Source: Erysipelotrichales bacterium
GTDB lineage: Bacteria; Bacillota_I; Bacilli_A; RF39; UBA660
Assembly: GCA_022508565.1 (NCBI GenBank)
Contig: JAFLUY010000002.1
Span: 94,001-158,000, forward strand
DNA: 64,000 bases
Reading direction: 5' to 3'
Shown: one piece after another, positions 7,528 through 16,419 of the stretch
How positions within the stretch are numbered: position 1 is the stretch's first letter
How the letters are laid out: the number at the start of each line of letters is the position of its first letter
Notes under the pieces: model-generated
What the model was told of the DNA's origin: nothing
Databases searched by the model: none
The model's input: only the letters and a program-made list of their open reading frames with translations
Program-made: the position numbers and the translations under genes

Positions 7528-8196
7528 ATGGATATAATTTGGATTTATCTATTAATGTTAGTAATACCTTTGATTGCATCTTCTAATATTAATAGAAATT
7601 ATAAAAAGTATAAAAAGGTAGATTTATTAAAGAAGAAAAGTGGATTTGAAGTAGCAAGAAAGATTCTTGATGAAAATGGTTTAAGTGATATTTATATCGT
7701 TGAAGTTAAGGGCGACTTAACAGACCATTATGATCCAAAAAGAAAAACAGTAAGATTAAGTTCAGATATCTTTCATGGAGACAGTGTTGCTGCAGCTTCT
7801 GTTGCTGCTCACGAATGTGGTCATGCTATTCAAGATAAGGAAGGGTACTCCTGGATGAAAGTTCGTAGTGCAATTTTCCCAGTTGTATCACTTTCAAATA
7901 ATATTGCCTATATAACTTTAATTTTAGGGTTTGTTTTACAAATATATGACTTAATAATGATATCTGTTGCATTAACCGGAATAAGTTTACTATTCCAAGT
8001 AATAACTTTACCAGTTGAATTTGATGCATCAAGAAGAGCGAAAAAAGAACTAATTGAGCTAAATTTAATAGATAAAGAAGAATTAAATGGCACTAATAAA
8101 GTACTAAACAGTGCAGCGCTTACTTATGTTGCAGGTGTCTTAACTACCTTATTACAAATGCTATATTATCTACTTGCATATCGCGATAGAGACTAG
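7528..8196 (+). CDS. YugP-type membrane zinc metalloprotease
   Basis: 222 aa, typical of the neutral zinc metallopeptidase (YugP) family. The start is the ATG at 7528 behind TTAGGTGAT; the frame extends upstream into cysS only by chance. An N-terminal membrane helix (2-19) is followed by a cytoplasmic segment, the HECGH zinc motif (about 95-99) in VAAHECGHAIQ, then two membrane helices (about 112-155) and a last one near residue 200. The third zinc ligand is likely the Glu in LPVEFDAS. The substrate is unknown in the family. It is probably co-transcribed with cysS and ended by a terminator. Confidence 0.88.
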   Translation: MDIIWIYLLMLVIPLIASSNINRNYKKYKKVDLLKKKSGFEVARKILDENGLSDIYIVEVKGDLTDHYDPKRKTVRLSSDIFHGDSVAAASVAAHECGHAIQDKEGYSWMKVRSAIFPVVSLSNNIAYITLILGFVLQIYDLIMISVALTGISLLFQVITLPVEFDASRRAKKELIELNLIDKEELNGTNKVLNSAALTYVAGVLTTLLQMLYYLLAYRDRD

Positions 8197-8225
8197 AAAA
8201 GTAAAAGTAAAATTTTACTTTTTTT
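8197..8225 (+). terminator. Intrinsic terminator
   Basis: AAGTAAAA (8199-8206) pairs with TTTTACTT (8213-8220), followed by a U-tract. Confidence 0.75.
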
Positions 8226-8265
8226 CATTATTGTTATATAATAGAGCGCCAAAGAGGTGTGGTCT

Positions 8266-9804
8266 ATGTTGATACGCAATATAATTGAAAGTGAATTGGA
8301 GATAAATTCAAGTTTACTAAGTGATAATAATATAGATTTTAATAAGTTAGAATTTGAAGGTTATTATCCAAATGAAGAGAATGTAGAGAGGTTTTTAACT
8401 CTTCTTTTGCTAATGGAAAAAAGAGATAAAGATAATTATCAATTAAAGAGTTATATATTTTATGCATATTTAGTAAAAAAAGACTATAACAAAGCTGTTA
8501 TTTATTTAGATAAACTATATAACGGTTCATATTATAAGAAAGATGTTTTAACTTATATCTTATTACTAGAAGGTATTTTAAAAACAAAAGTAATAATACC
8601 AGATAAAATAGATATAAGAGATATTTTGCTAAACAATAGGGATGCAGCTCACAATGATATTGATTTACAAAATAGCATCAGAAAATCTATTTATAATAAA
8701 TGCTATAAAGCAGCAAAATTCAAATTCAAAGGGTTCTATGTTATTAATAATTTAGGAATTAATGAAAAAATAATTGAATTATTGCTAAAAATTAATGTTA
8801 GACTTGAAAATCAAGCAATAATTGATAAAATTGAAGAATTAGATTTTGATTATTTAGATAATTATTATAATAATGAAAAACATCCAGTTCTAAAAGATAT
8901 AACGAAATTACAAATGGAATTACTTGAATTATTATATCAAGTTAATGAAGGCTATATACTTCCTGATCCAGAACCTTTACCTAAAAAATATGATATATAT
9001 CATGCTTTTAGGACTTATCATATAGATTTAATTGCAAACATTACTACTAATGATATAGTAAAAAAATTTGCAGAAAAGATTATAAGTGTTAATCAAAAGA
9101 ATATAGAAGCTTCTTATAATAATAATTTAAATATTTATTTAGATAGCGCAATAGAAGATATTTATAGAGATATATCATTAGGATATATTCATGATGCTAA
9201 AAATAGATTAGTTGATTATTTAGTTTTTATTCATCGTGGGTATTTCTCTCATTTAGCTTTAAATCTTTTTGATAGAGTATTATCTAATATAAAATATGGA
9301 GATGCAGAATCAAGCGATGATTATCTTGCTGAACTTATGGATTTCTTAGTTGATATATCAAGACCTCACAGTCCTAATAATTTAAGACATCTAAAAAATA
9401 ATCTAGCTATTGATCTTGGTGAAAAACATAATCAAGAATATGATGAACAAGTATGTAATTTAGATATAGAGTATAATTATGGCATTTCACATGATATAAT
9501 AAATAGTATTCATAAGCAATTAAGAAAACAAGATTTTGATATATCATCACTTACAACACTTACGAGTGATTTAGAAGATCAAGCCTATATTTTAGCTATT
9601 GCAGCAAGAATATGTTATAGAAAAAGTTTGTTTGAAAAAGGCGATGAGATATTAACTTGTTTAAAAACAAATTATGCTGATTTATTAAACCATAATAAAG
9701 AGTTAACATTGTTTATTAATGCAATTTCTGCAAGAAGAGAAACTATTCAAAATATTGAACCAATGACACTTGCAGAAAACGTAAAAAGATTAATCTTAGG
9801 ATAA
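8266..9804 (+). CDS. Unknown helical-repeat protein, first of a tandem paralogue pair
   Basis: 512 aa counted from the ATG at 8266, placed by an AGAGGTGT ribosome binding site; the GTG at 8257 overlaps that site. No signal peptide or membrane helix. It is almost entirely alpha-helical with a TPR/HAT-like rhythm (for example DKDNYQLKSYIFYAYLVKKD). A shared motif with the next gene is KIISVNQKNIEASY, and both share a SLSKP/DISRP segment followed by a 'DxDYNYGI' segment and a final helical CYR...GD segment. The family is not recognised. A TATAAT at 8237-8242 precedes it. It is probably a cytoplasmic scaffold or regulator; this is speculation. Confidence 0.8.
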   Translation: MLIRNIIESELEINSSLLSDNNIDFNKLEFEGYYPNEENVERFLTLLLLMEKRDKDNYQLKSYIFYAYLVKKDYNKAVIYLDKLYNGSYYKKDVLTYILLLEGILKTKVIIPDKIDIRDILLNNRDAAHNDIDLQNSIRKSIYNKCYKAAKFKFKGFYVINNLGINEKIIELLLKINVRLENQAIIDKIEELDFDYLDNYYNNEKHPVLKDITKLQMELLELLYQVNEGYILPDPEPLPKKYDIYHAFRTYHIDLIANITTNDIVKKFAEKIISVNQKNIEASYNNNLNIYLDSAIEDIYRDISLGYIHDAKNRLVDYLVFIHRGYFSHLALNLFDRVLSNIKYGDAESSDDYLAELMDFLVDISRPHSPNNLRHLKNNLAIDLGEKHNQEYDEQVCNLDIEYNYGISHDIINSIHKQLRKQDFDISSLTTLTSDLEDQAYILAIAARICYRKSLFEKGDEILTCLKTNYADLLNHNKELTLFINAISARRETIQNIEPMTLAENVKRLILG

Positions 9805-9814
9805 GGTGATTAAA

Positions 9815-11347
9815 ATGACTTTAGAAGAAATAATAAAAAGTGATATTGAATTAACTGAGGATTTAATTAAAAAAAATAATATAACGTCAAGCTCTCTTAA
9901 TGAGAATGTAAGTATTGAAACAGATGAAGAACGAAAAAGAAAGTTAGATGTTTTATTTATATTAGAAAATTTATATCCATATGATTATGACGTTAAGTTT
10001 AATATACTATATTCCTATGCATGTTTAGGTGAATATGAAACTATGTTAGAATATGCTAAAAATATACGAAATACCGGGCATTTTAAAGCTGATGCATCAT
10101 TAATTATTCTTATAATTGAAACTATTCTTGGTAAGAGCCCAGGTGAAGCTGAAGAAATAGGATTAAATGAAATACTCGTTAAACCGTCACAATATAATGG
10201 TTTAACTTTTCCGGCTAATATTAGAAAATTAATTTATTATAAACATTTTAATGAGGCTCGTGCTGCTTTTGGAGCTTATAGTGGTAATAAAGAAGTTTGT
10301 ATTCAAGGCGTTGCTATAATGAAAGTATTAACTAATTTGTGTAAAAAAATTAGAAATCAAGTATTGGAAGATATTGATAATCTAAATATATTAGGTTTAG
10401 ATGATTACTATAAAACTATTAAAGAACCAAAAAGAATAGATAACTTACAAATGGAATTAGTTGATGTTTTAAATGCAGTAGCATCAGGTTTACCTATGCC
10501 TAAAAAGGTCGGTGAATCTAAACCCGATAATATTTATGATGCTATGAAAAAGAATGACTTTGCTCATATTTCGCTAAACTGTGGAAAAACTAATAGTGTC
10601 ATAACTCAAAAACTTGCTGATAAAATAATTGAAGTAAATCAAAAGAATATTGAGTCATCATTCAGTACTAATGACAATTCTTATTTAAATTATATTTTAG
10701 AAGTAACTTATAATTGTTTTGATAATGGGGATATAGAGACTTTACTTAAAACAATGAGAAAATACCTAATTGATATTGATAGATTAGAATGGGAAGATCT
10801 TTTAAGAACTTTAATTTTAAAAACACAAAAAGAAACTAGTACTTTAATTGGCGAAGAATATGAAGAGAGGCTTGCTAATGTAACTGAGTTTATAATATCT
10901 CTATCAAAACCACTTACTAAAAAAGGAACTCTTTATTTAGAAAAAGAAATAAAGAATGATTTTGGTGATAATGAAAAAGTTCATCCATATTCAGATATAT
11001 ATAAACTAGATATTGATTATAATTACGGAATTGACAATGTTAAAGAATTATTAAATAAATTTTTGGCTGACGATACAACATTCGTTGATGATTTAAATCA
11101 ATTTTCATATGAAGATTCATTATATGCAACTGCTTTAGTTGCTCGTGAATGTTATCGTACTGGAAGATTTAATGAAGGCGATGATTTTATCGCGATGGTT
11201 AAAGAACATATCAAACTTAATGTTAAAGAATTCCAAGAACTTTCTAAGTTAATTAGATTAATCACTGACTATAAAGAAAGTCTATATTATCAAGAACATG
11301 AAAGTTTTACAGAAACTATTAAAAGACTAGTAAGAGAAGATGTTTAA
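9815..11347 (+). CDS. Unknown helical-repeat protein, second of a tandem paralogue pair
   Basis: 510 aa from the ATG at 9815 (AAGGTGAT binding site), 10 bases after its paralogue, so the two form one operon. Same architecture and same landmarks: KIIEVNQKNIESSF, LDIDYNYGID and a C-terminal RECYRTGRFNEGDDF. The N-terminal part (1-100) resembles tetratricopeptide repeats (YDYDVKFNILYSYACLGEYE). The proteins are diverged enough that the duplication is old. No catalytic motif, signal peptide or membrane helix. Function unknown. The stop codon lies in the loop of the following terminator. Confidence 0.8.
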   Translation: MTLEEIIKSDIELTEDLIKKNNITSSSLNENVSIETDEERKRKLDVLFILENLYPYDYDVKFNILYSYACLGEYETMLEYAKNIRNTGHFKADASLIILIIETILGKSPGEAEEIGLNEILVKPSQYNGLTFPANIRKLIYYKHFNEARAAFGAYSGNKEVCIQGVAIMKVLTNLCKKIRNQVLEDIDNLNILGLDDYYKTIKEPKRIDNLQMELVDVLNAVASGLPMPKKVGESKPDNIYDAMKKNDFAHISLNCGKTNSVITQKLADKIIEVNQKNIESSFSTNDNSYLNYILEVTYNCFDNGDIETLLKTMRKYLIDIDRLEWEDLLRTLILKTQKETSTLIGEEYEERLANVTEFIISLSKPLTKKGTLYLEKEIKNDFGDNEKVHPYSDIYKLDIDYNYGIDNVKELLNKFLADDTTFVDDLNQFSYEDSLYATALVARECYRTGRFNEGDDFIAMVKEHIKLNVKEFQELSKLIRLITDYKESLYYQEHESFTETIKRLVREDV

Positions 11348-11360
11348 TACATCTTTTTTT
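11337..11360 (+). terminator. Intrinsic terminator
   Basis: AAGATGT (11337-11343), TTAAT loop containing the stop, ACATCTT (11349-11355), U-tract. Confidence 0.85.
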
Positions 11361-11455
11361 CTTATATAAATATAAAAAAGATTAATACTAATAATAGATA
11401 ATAAAAACATTTCAATTTATGTTTATTTTTGATAATATATTAATAGAGGTGTAGA

Positions 11456-12991
11456 ATGAAAAAGGTCATAAATGTCATAAAAAAATATAAACTTTTAATA
11501 TCACTAGTTATTGGTTTAATTATCGCTATTTGGTTAATATCTTGTCTTATTGGTGCTATAAGCGCTAGCAGTGCAAGTAAAAAAAATCCAGAAGCAACTA
11601 CTTCATTTTTTATAAAGAATAAAGATAATTTATATGCTTTATTTAATGAAAAGGGAAAACAACTAACTGATTTTATTTATTCGACTGCAGGAGATATTTA
11701 TAATGGAGTTGCTAGAGTTAAAACTAAAAATGGAGACTTTGGAATCATCAATGAAAAAGGAAAATATGTTGTTAAATTAAAAAAATATGAAACCATTAGC
11801 CAATATGGAAGTTTATTTAAATCGTCAAAGGAAGATAATAATTACTTATTAAATAAAAAAGGTAAAAAGATTTTATCTAAGGGTGAATATGATACTCAAA
11901 CATTTACAAATGTTGATTCATTTATCGTTGTTTTAAAAGGTAATAAATATAAAATAATTAATTACAATGGAAAAGAAATCTATTCATTTAAACTAGGTGA
12001 AAAAGTTGATGATAGCATTATACCATCAGGTGATGAATATAAGAATTATGGAATAGTTTCTTATAATGGTTTAAATGTATTATTTAATGCTAAAACTGGT
12101 AAAGTTATTTCCAAAATAAAAGATGATAAACATTATTGTATAAATGGAATAAGTGAAGATGAAACAATTTTTTCACTAAATTCTTGTGTTATCTGGTATG
12201 AAACAAATGATAATGTTGATTATAAAGTATTAGTTAATAAGCATATTAAAGATGTACCTAAGGAGTGTACTAAAGTTGCACTAAATAATGATGTTTTAAC
12301 TTGTACTACTGATGATGGCGTATTCTTACTAGATGATAAATTAAAATTAACTGATGTTAATCTAACTAATATTACTTATAAAGACAATAGCAATTATGCA
12401 ATTATCAAAGATAGTACAATTGAATTTGTTAAGAATAATAAAGTAGTTTCTAAATTAGAAAATGCTGTACTTGCAGATAAAGGTTATTCAAAAGATGGTA
12501 TCTATTTAGTATACCAAAACGGTGAATATTCATTCTATAATGAAAAAGGTAAAAAGCTGTTTGATAAGAGCTATAAATCTGCTGGAGGATTTGATACTAA
12601 TTCACTTGCTCGTGTTAGTGAGAATGGAGAAAAGTTCTATTTTATTAATACTAAAGGTAAAAAAATAAGTGATACATTTAATCTATCTTATCTTTCTAAA
12701 GATTATTATATTATTACAATTGATAGCAAGAAAGGTATTATGGATAATAAAGGTAATATCTTAGTTGATGCTAAATATGATGATGTTGAAATTAAGAATA
12801 ACAACAAAGATGCCTATGTATCGCTAAAAAAAGATAATAAATATATACTAGTAAACTTAAAAACAAAAAAAGAGGTATTATCACTTGAGCATGATCCAAT
12901 TTATTATGATCATTATTTGAAAGTTACTAGTGAAGCTGATACAAAGTACTATACTTATACAGGAAAATTATTATATGAAGAAAAGGCTTAA
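11456..12991 (+). CDS. Membrane-anchored WG-repeat-like beta-propeller protein
   Basis: 511 aa. One N-terminal membrane helix (about 13-36) anchors a large extracytoplasmic domain made of repeated units of about 40-45 residues. The repeats contain NEKGK or DNKGN turns preceded by an aromatic strand (FGIINEKGKYVV, KGIMDNKGNILVDAKYDDVE, YSFYNEKGKKLFDKSY), which is the WG/KWG-repeat pattern with Trp often replaced. It is rich in Lys, Asn and Asp and likely binds something at the surface. The ribosome binding site is AGAGGTGT. It is preceded by a 110-bp gap after a terminator and has its own terminator. A partner is not evident. Confidence 0.78.
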   Translation: MKKVINVIKKYKLLISLVIGLIIAIWLISCLIGAISASSASKKNPEATTSFFIKNKDNLYALFNEKGKQLTDFIYSTAGDIYNGVARVKTKNGDFGIINEKGKYVVKLKKYETISQYGSLFKSSKEDNNYLLNKKGKKILSKGEYDTQTFTNVDSFIVVLKGNKYKIINYNGKEIYSFKLGEKVDDSIIPSGDEYKNYGIVSYNGLNVLFNAKTGKVISKIKDDKHYCINGISEDETIFSLNSCVIWYETNDNVDYKVLVNKHIKDVPKECTKVALNNDVLTCTTDDGVFLLDDKLKLTDVNLTNITYKDNSNYAIIKDSTIEFVKNNKVVSKLENAVLADKGYSKDGIYLVYQNGEYSFYNEKGKKLFDKSYKSAGGFDTNSLARVSENGEKFYFINTKGKKISDTFNLSYLSKDYYIITIDSKKGIMDNKGNILVDAKYDDVEIKNNNKDAYVSLKKDNKYILVNLKTKKEVLSLEHDPIYYDHYLKVTSEADTKYYTYTGKLLYEEKA

Positions 12992-13003
12992 AAGCCTTTT
13001 TTT
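12981..13003 (+). terminator. Intrinsic terminator
   Basis: AAAAGGC (12981-12987) pairs with GCCTTTT (12994-13000), TTAAAA loop, then TTT. The stop codon is inside. Confidence 0.85.
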
Positions 13004-13022
13004 ATTGGTTAACTTGCAGAAT

Positions 13023-13056
13023 AAAAAACTTATCTTTTAACAAAGATAAGTTTTCT
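13023..13056 (-). terminator. Terminator of the gerA-type operon (minus strand)
   Basis: On the minus strand AAAACTTATCTTT is followed by a short loop, AAAGATAAGTTTT and more U. It overlaps the gerAB stop and faces the convergent terminator of the WG-repeat gene. Confidence 0.8.
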
Positions 13057-13977
13057 ATTTGCTAACCAAAGTAATATTAGAGATCCTGCTAACACAAAAT
13101 GTGTGTAATGATATACCATAAGTAAATATTCATAATGGTTATTCATGTAAGAGGTTATAAATAAAAGAACAGGGAAGATTATGTAAATATAATTCTTATT
13201 ATTTAAATTATGTTTAATTGAATTGCCACAATTAGAAATTATCATAAAGGCATCAATTATCCACATAAACGAAACTATATTTTCAATATTTTGTACAGCT
13301 TCGCTAATCATAACTTCTTTTAATATTAGATATTCTGGATATCTAACTATTCCAGTTAAAGTTGAACCTAAAATACCATAAGTAAATAAGAATATTACAC
13401 ACATAGTTATACTTGAAATAATATACATTTTATAAATACTAATATCTTTAGTATCTTTATTTCTCATAAAGAATGTTGGAGTAACTGAGAATATTGCATA
13501 TTGGAAAGCAGCTAGCAATACTTTATTTATTCCTGTGTTTGTATAATGGAAATTATTTAAATTAACGTATTTTAATAATGATAAGAAAGACAAAAAATAA
13601 CAAATTAGATTTATAGCAAGTAGTATCCCACCAATACGATAAAGAACAATTTCTTTTTTACTAAGTAGATATAAGGAGAGTAAAATAAATGGAACTCCTA
13701 TCATAAATTTAGGCATCTCAGTTAAATACATTGTTGAAATCATATTTATTAGTATTACTAAAGCAATAATTATAATTACACAGTTTAAAAAAATATTTAT
13801 AATACTTGATTTCATTTCTAATCGAAATAAGTAAAGAAAAAAAAGACCAATAAGCATCCCAATAAATACAGTTATTATAATGTGTTCATGACATGTTGAT
13901 AATACTCTTGATAAACCAACGCCCATAAAGAGCGCTCTTGTATTAAAATAATTTAGAATATTAAAGTCCTTTTTCAT
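13030..13977 (-). CDS. gerAB: GerAB-family spore germination permease subunit
   Basis: 315 aa integral membrane protein of the APC-like GerAB family, the germinant-binding subunit of the GerA receptor in the spore inner membrane. About nine to ten membrane helices are visible. It is shorter than usual (about 360 aa) and the N-terminal helices look diverged: the opening segment has 'FNTRALFMGVGLSRVL' in place of the usual 'ISxxQ' start. It is the third gene of the operon and overlaps gerAC by 4 bases, so translation is likely coupled. Assignment rests on hydropathy plus position behind clear GerAA and GerAC genes. Confidence 0.8.
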   Translation of the reverse strand: MKKDFNILNYFNTRALFMGVGLSRVLSTCHEHIIITVFIGMLIGLFFLYLFRLEMKSSIINIFLNCVIIIIALVILINMISTMYLTEMPKFMIGVPFILLSLYLLSKKEIVLYRIGGILLAINLICYFLSFLSLLKYVNLNNFHYTNTGINKVLLAAFQYAIFSVTPTFFMRNKDTKDISIYKMYIISSITMCVIFLFTYGILGSTLTGIVRYPEYLILKEVMISEAVQNIENIVSFMWIIDAFMIISNCGNSIKHNLNNKNYIYIIFPVLLFITSYMNNHYEYLLMVYHYTHFVLAGSLILLWLANRKLIFVKR

Positions 13978-14948
13978 TTTAATAATAATCCTTTCTTATA
14001 TATAGAGATTTCTGTTTCTACTTCATAGTCAAAGTCATAAAATCTTTTATCTAAGTTATGATACTTATCATTAATAAGTGTATTTATACCTAAAGTATCT
14101 GTTTTATCTTCTTTAAACTTATTTATTAAAGAATAAACTTTATCTTTAAAATCATCATTGGCAATTTTCTCAAGTTTTTTTAGTCCTTCAACTTTTGATG
14201 TATCAATATCACAAGTAAGTTCTCTTAAAGATGCTTCAATCTTGACTTTAACTTTTATTTTTTTATCAACTTTATAATCAGTATCAACTGAATCAATCTT
14301 TATAACAAAATGTCTTTCATCGTCATCACACTTTGTATCTAGATAGGTTCCGGTTTTGTTAATTAGAGGCATTAAAATATTATCTTCTTTTTCATCTAGA
14401 GTTCCAATTATTTTTGTTCCTTTTAAGGTTTTTATTCCTGTAAATCTTTTACCATCAAATATTGGAAAAGTTAAATCTCTTGTTTTATTAGTGAAGTTTT
14501 TCATGATTTCAAAGAAAGTAAACATTTCATTTTGTTTTAAATTATTGTTTATAAGTTCACCAATATTTTTATCTTTATCTGTATAGATATCAGTTTCTGT
14601 TGTATAAACAAAAGCAAAGTTATCATTAGTATCAGGATTTCTGAAGAAGAAGTATACTACTTCTTTAATGTCTACGTCTTCAGTTAATAAAATGGCATTT
14701 AGATGTCTATAATAAATGTTCTTTGCGGTTTTACGATCAGCGTTTTCAAATGCCTCAGTTAAAGTTTTACCGGATGCCTTAACAGTTTTTGTTTTCTTTT
14801 CATCATATACTTCAACAGTCACGTCATATTTCCCATCATTATGTTCAACTAAAATAGAAGAAGCAACATCAAGTTCATCTAACTCATAATAGTTATAACA
14901 ACCAGTTAAAGCAAATATACATATAAGTATTAATAATATTTTTTTCAT
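13974..14948 (-). CDS. gerAC: GerAC-family spore germination lipoprotein
   Basis: 324 aa. A signal peptide with lipobox LTGC (Cys at residue 17) is followed directly by YNYYELDELDVASSILVE, the classic Ger(x)C start where the lipid-anchored Cys precedes a 'x-E-L-x-x-L' segment. Family features continue with a central beta/alpha domain and a C-terminal Ger(x)C domain (about 190-320). It is somewhat shorter than the usual 370-400 aa. It is anchored outside the inner spore membrane as the GerC subunit of the receptor. It overlaps both operon neighbours by 4 bases. Confidence 0.92.
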   Translation of the reverse strand: MKKILLILICIFALTGCYNYYELDELDVASSILVEHNDGKYDVTVEVYDEKKTKTVKASGKTLTEAFENADRKTAKNIYYRHLNAILLTEDVDIKEVVYFFFRNPDTNDNFAFVYTTETDIYTDKDKNIGELINNNLKQNEMFTFFEIMKNFTNKTRDLTFPIFDGKRFTGIKTLKGTKIIGTLDEKEDNILMPLINKTGTYLDTKCDDDERHFVIKIDSVDTDYKVDKKIKVKVKIEASLRELTCDIDTSKVEGLKKLEKIANDDFKDKVYSLINKFKEDKTDTLGINTLINDKYHNLDKRFYDFDYEVETEISIYKKGLLLK

Positions 14949-16324
14949 ACTCTCTCCTTTATACGATTGTTACTTAGATATCTACTTCTTCTTATGTTTT
15001 TAGATTTTATTAAAGTTTCTTTTAAATAGGTTAAATCAAATGGAGCAACTGGATAAAAGTAAGGTTTATTAAATACTTCATAGTTACATAGATTAATAAA
15101 TAACAAAATTATTGAAAGTCCAACTCCATAAAGACCAAATACAGAAGCAACAAATAGAAATAAAAATCTCCACATACGAAGACCATTTATTACTTCTTGA
15201 TCAGTAAATATCATACTTGAAATAAAAGTTATTGCTGCAACAATAATCATGATGGGAGAAACTATTCCCGATGTAACAGCTGCTTCACCTAAAACTAAAC
15301 CACCAAGAATTGAAATAGCTGATCCATAACTTGATGGGAATCTAATATCACTTTCCCTTAATATTTCACATATTAAAAGTGCCATTATACATTCCATTAA
15401 AGCCGGGAAGGGCACATCAATTCTTTGGTTTTGTAAGTTAATAAGTAATTCGGTAGGAATAGTTTCTTGATTAATAGTTGTAACAGCAACATAAAATGCT
15501 GGAACAATTATCGCGATAAAAAAACAAACTATTCTTAGTATTTTAAGAAAATTAATGTTTAAAGCTTTTGTATAATTATCACTTATAGGATTAATAAAAT
15601 CAGCTAGGAAAGCTGGTACAATTAAAGCATAAGGGGAGTTATCTAATATTAAAACAATTTTACCAAGCAATAAAGCATTAGTTATAACATCCGGTCTTTC
15701 AGTTATTTTTACTCCTGGAAATACATTTCTATTTTCATTTATTAAAAATGTTTTTAATTGACCAATATCATTGACGCCATCAATATCAATACTTTCTAAT
15801 TTTTTCATAATATCGTGGACTATATCAGTTTTTGCAACACCATCTATATAAAGTACAGAACACATGGTTTTTGTGTATTTTCCAATGTTAATTGTTGTAT
15901 CTTTTAGATTACTACTTTTAAGTCTTCTTTTAATTAAGCCAAGATTAGTTTGATAATTTTCAACAAAAGAATCTTTAGGACCAAATAGAGTTGCTTCTGT
16001 TGATGGTTTATCAACGCTTCTATTTAAGCTTGCTTTAGTCTCAACAGCAATTATTTGCTTTTTATTTATAATAATTGTAAAGCCAGTATTTAAATAAAGA
16101 TTTAAATCTTTATAAGATTTAATGCTTTTAACATTTGGTGCCGGAATTAATTTTTTTATGTCTTTAGGTATAAAACTTTTAGGAATTATTTTTAAAATAT
16201 AATCATTAATTTTATCTTGATCAGCTAAAGATTCTAAATAAATAATATAAACATCTTTAATATTTTTTACTACAAAATCACTTACTTCGACATATTCATC
16301 TAATAATCTACTTAAGAAGTTCAT
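14945..16324 (-). CDS. gerAA: GerAA-family spore germination receptor subunit
   Basis: 459 aa, first gene of the operon. The soluble N-terminal domain (1-about 230) contains family signatures such as DKINDYILKIIPKSF and the strongly conserved ERPDVITNALLLGKIVLILD followed by SPYALIVPAFLADFINP. Four to five C-terminal membrane helices follow. The order AA-AC-AB with 4-base overlaps is one of the known operon orders. The protein forms the channel-like A subunit of the receptor. The upstream region contains a sigma-G-like promoter, consistent with expression in the forespore. Confidence 0.95.
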   Translation of the reverse strand: MNFLSRLLDEYVEVSDFVVKNIKDVYIIYLESLADQDKINDYILKIIPKSFIPKDIKKLIPAPNVKSIKSYKDLNLYLNTGFTIIINKKQIIAVETKASLNRSVDKPSTEATLFGPKDSFVENYQTNLGLIKRRLKSSNLKDTTINIGKYTKTMCSVLYIDGVAKTDIVHDIMKKLESIDIDGVNDIGQLKTFLINENRNVFPGVKITERPDVITNALLLGKIVLILDNSPYALIVPAFLADFINPISDNYTKALNINFLKILRIVCFFIAIIVPAFYVAVTTINQETIPTELLINLQNQRIDVPFPALMECIMALLICEILRESDIRFPSSYGSAISILGGLVLGEAAVTSGIVSPIMIIVAAITFISSMIFTDQEVINGLRMWRFLFLFVASVFGLYGVGLSIILLFINLCNYEVFNKPYFYPVAPFDLTYLKETLIKSKNIRRSRYLSNNRIKERV

Positions 16325-16338
16325 ATTATCACCGTTAA

Positions 16339-16369
16339 TAGTGTAACCAAACTTGTTTTTCTTTATTCA
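16339..16369 (-). promoter_or_regulatory. Candidate sigma-G (forespore) promoter of the gerA operon
   Basis: On the minus strand TGAATA (16364-16369) is followed after 18 bases by TACACTA (16339-16345). The Bacillus sigma-G/F consensus is TGAATA-17/18-CATACTA. The -35 is exact and the -10 matches five of seven. It lies just before gerAA. No good sigma-A promoter is seen on this strand here. Confidence 0.5.
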
Positions 16370-16373
16370 CTTG

Positions 16374-16402
16374 TTTACAAAACTATTATTTTTTCTTATA
16401 AT
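16374..16402 (+). promoter_or_regulatory. Sigma-A promoter of the AI-2E family permease
   Basis: TTTACA (16374-16379) and TATAAT (16397-16402) with 17-bp spacing, divergent from the gerA promoter. Confidence 0.7.
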
Positions 16403-16419
16403 TAGTTTAAGGTGATAAT

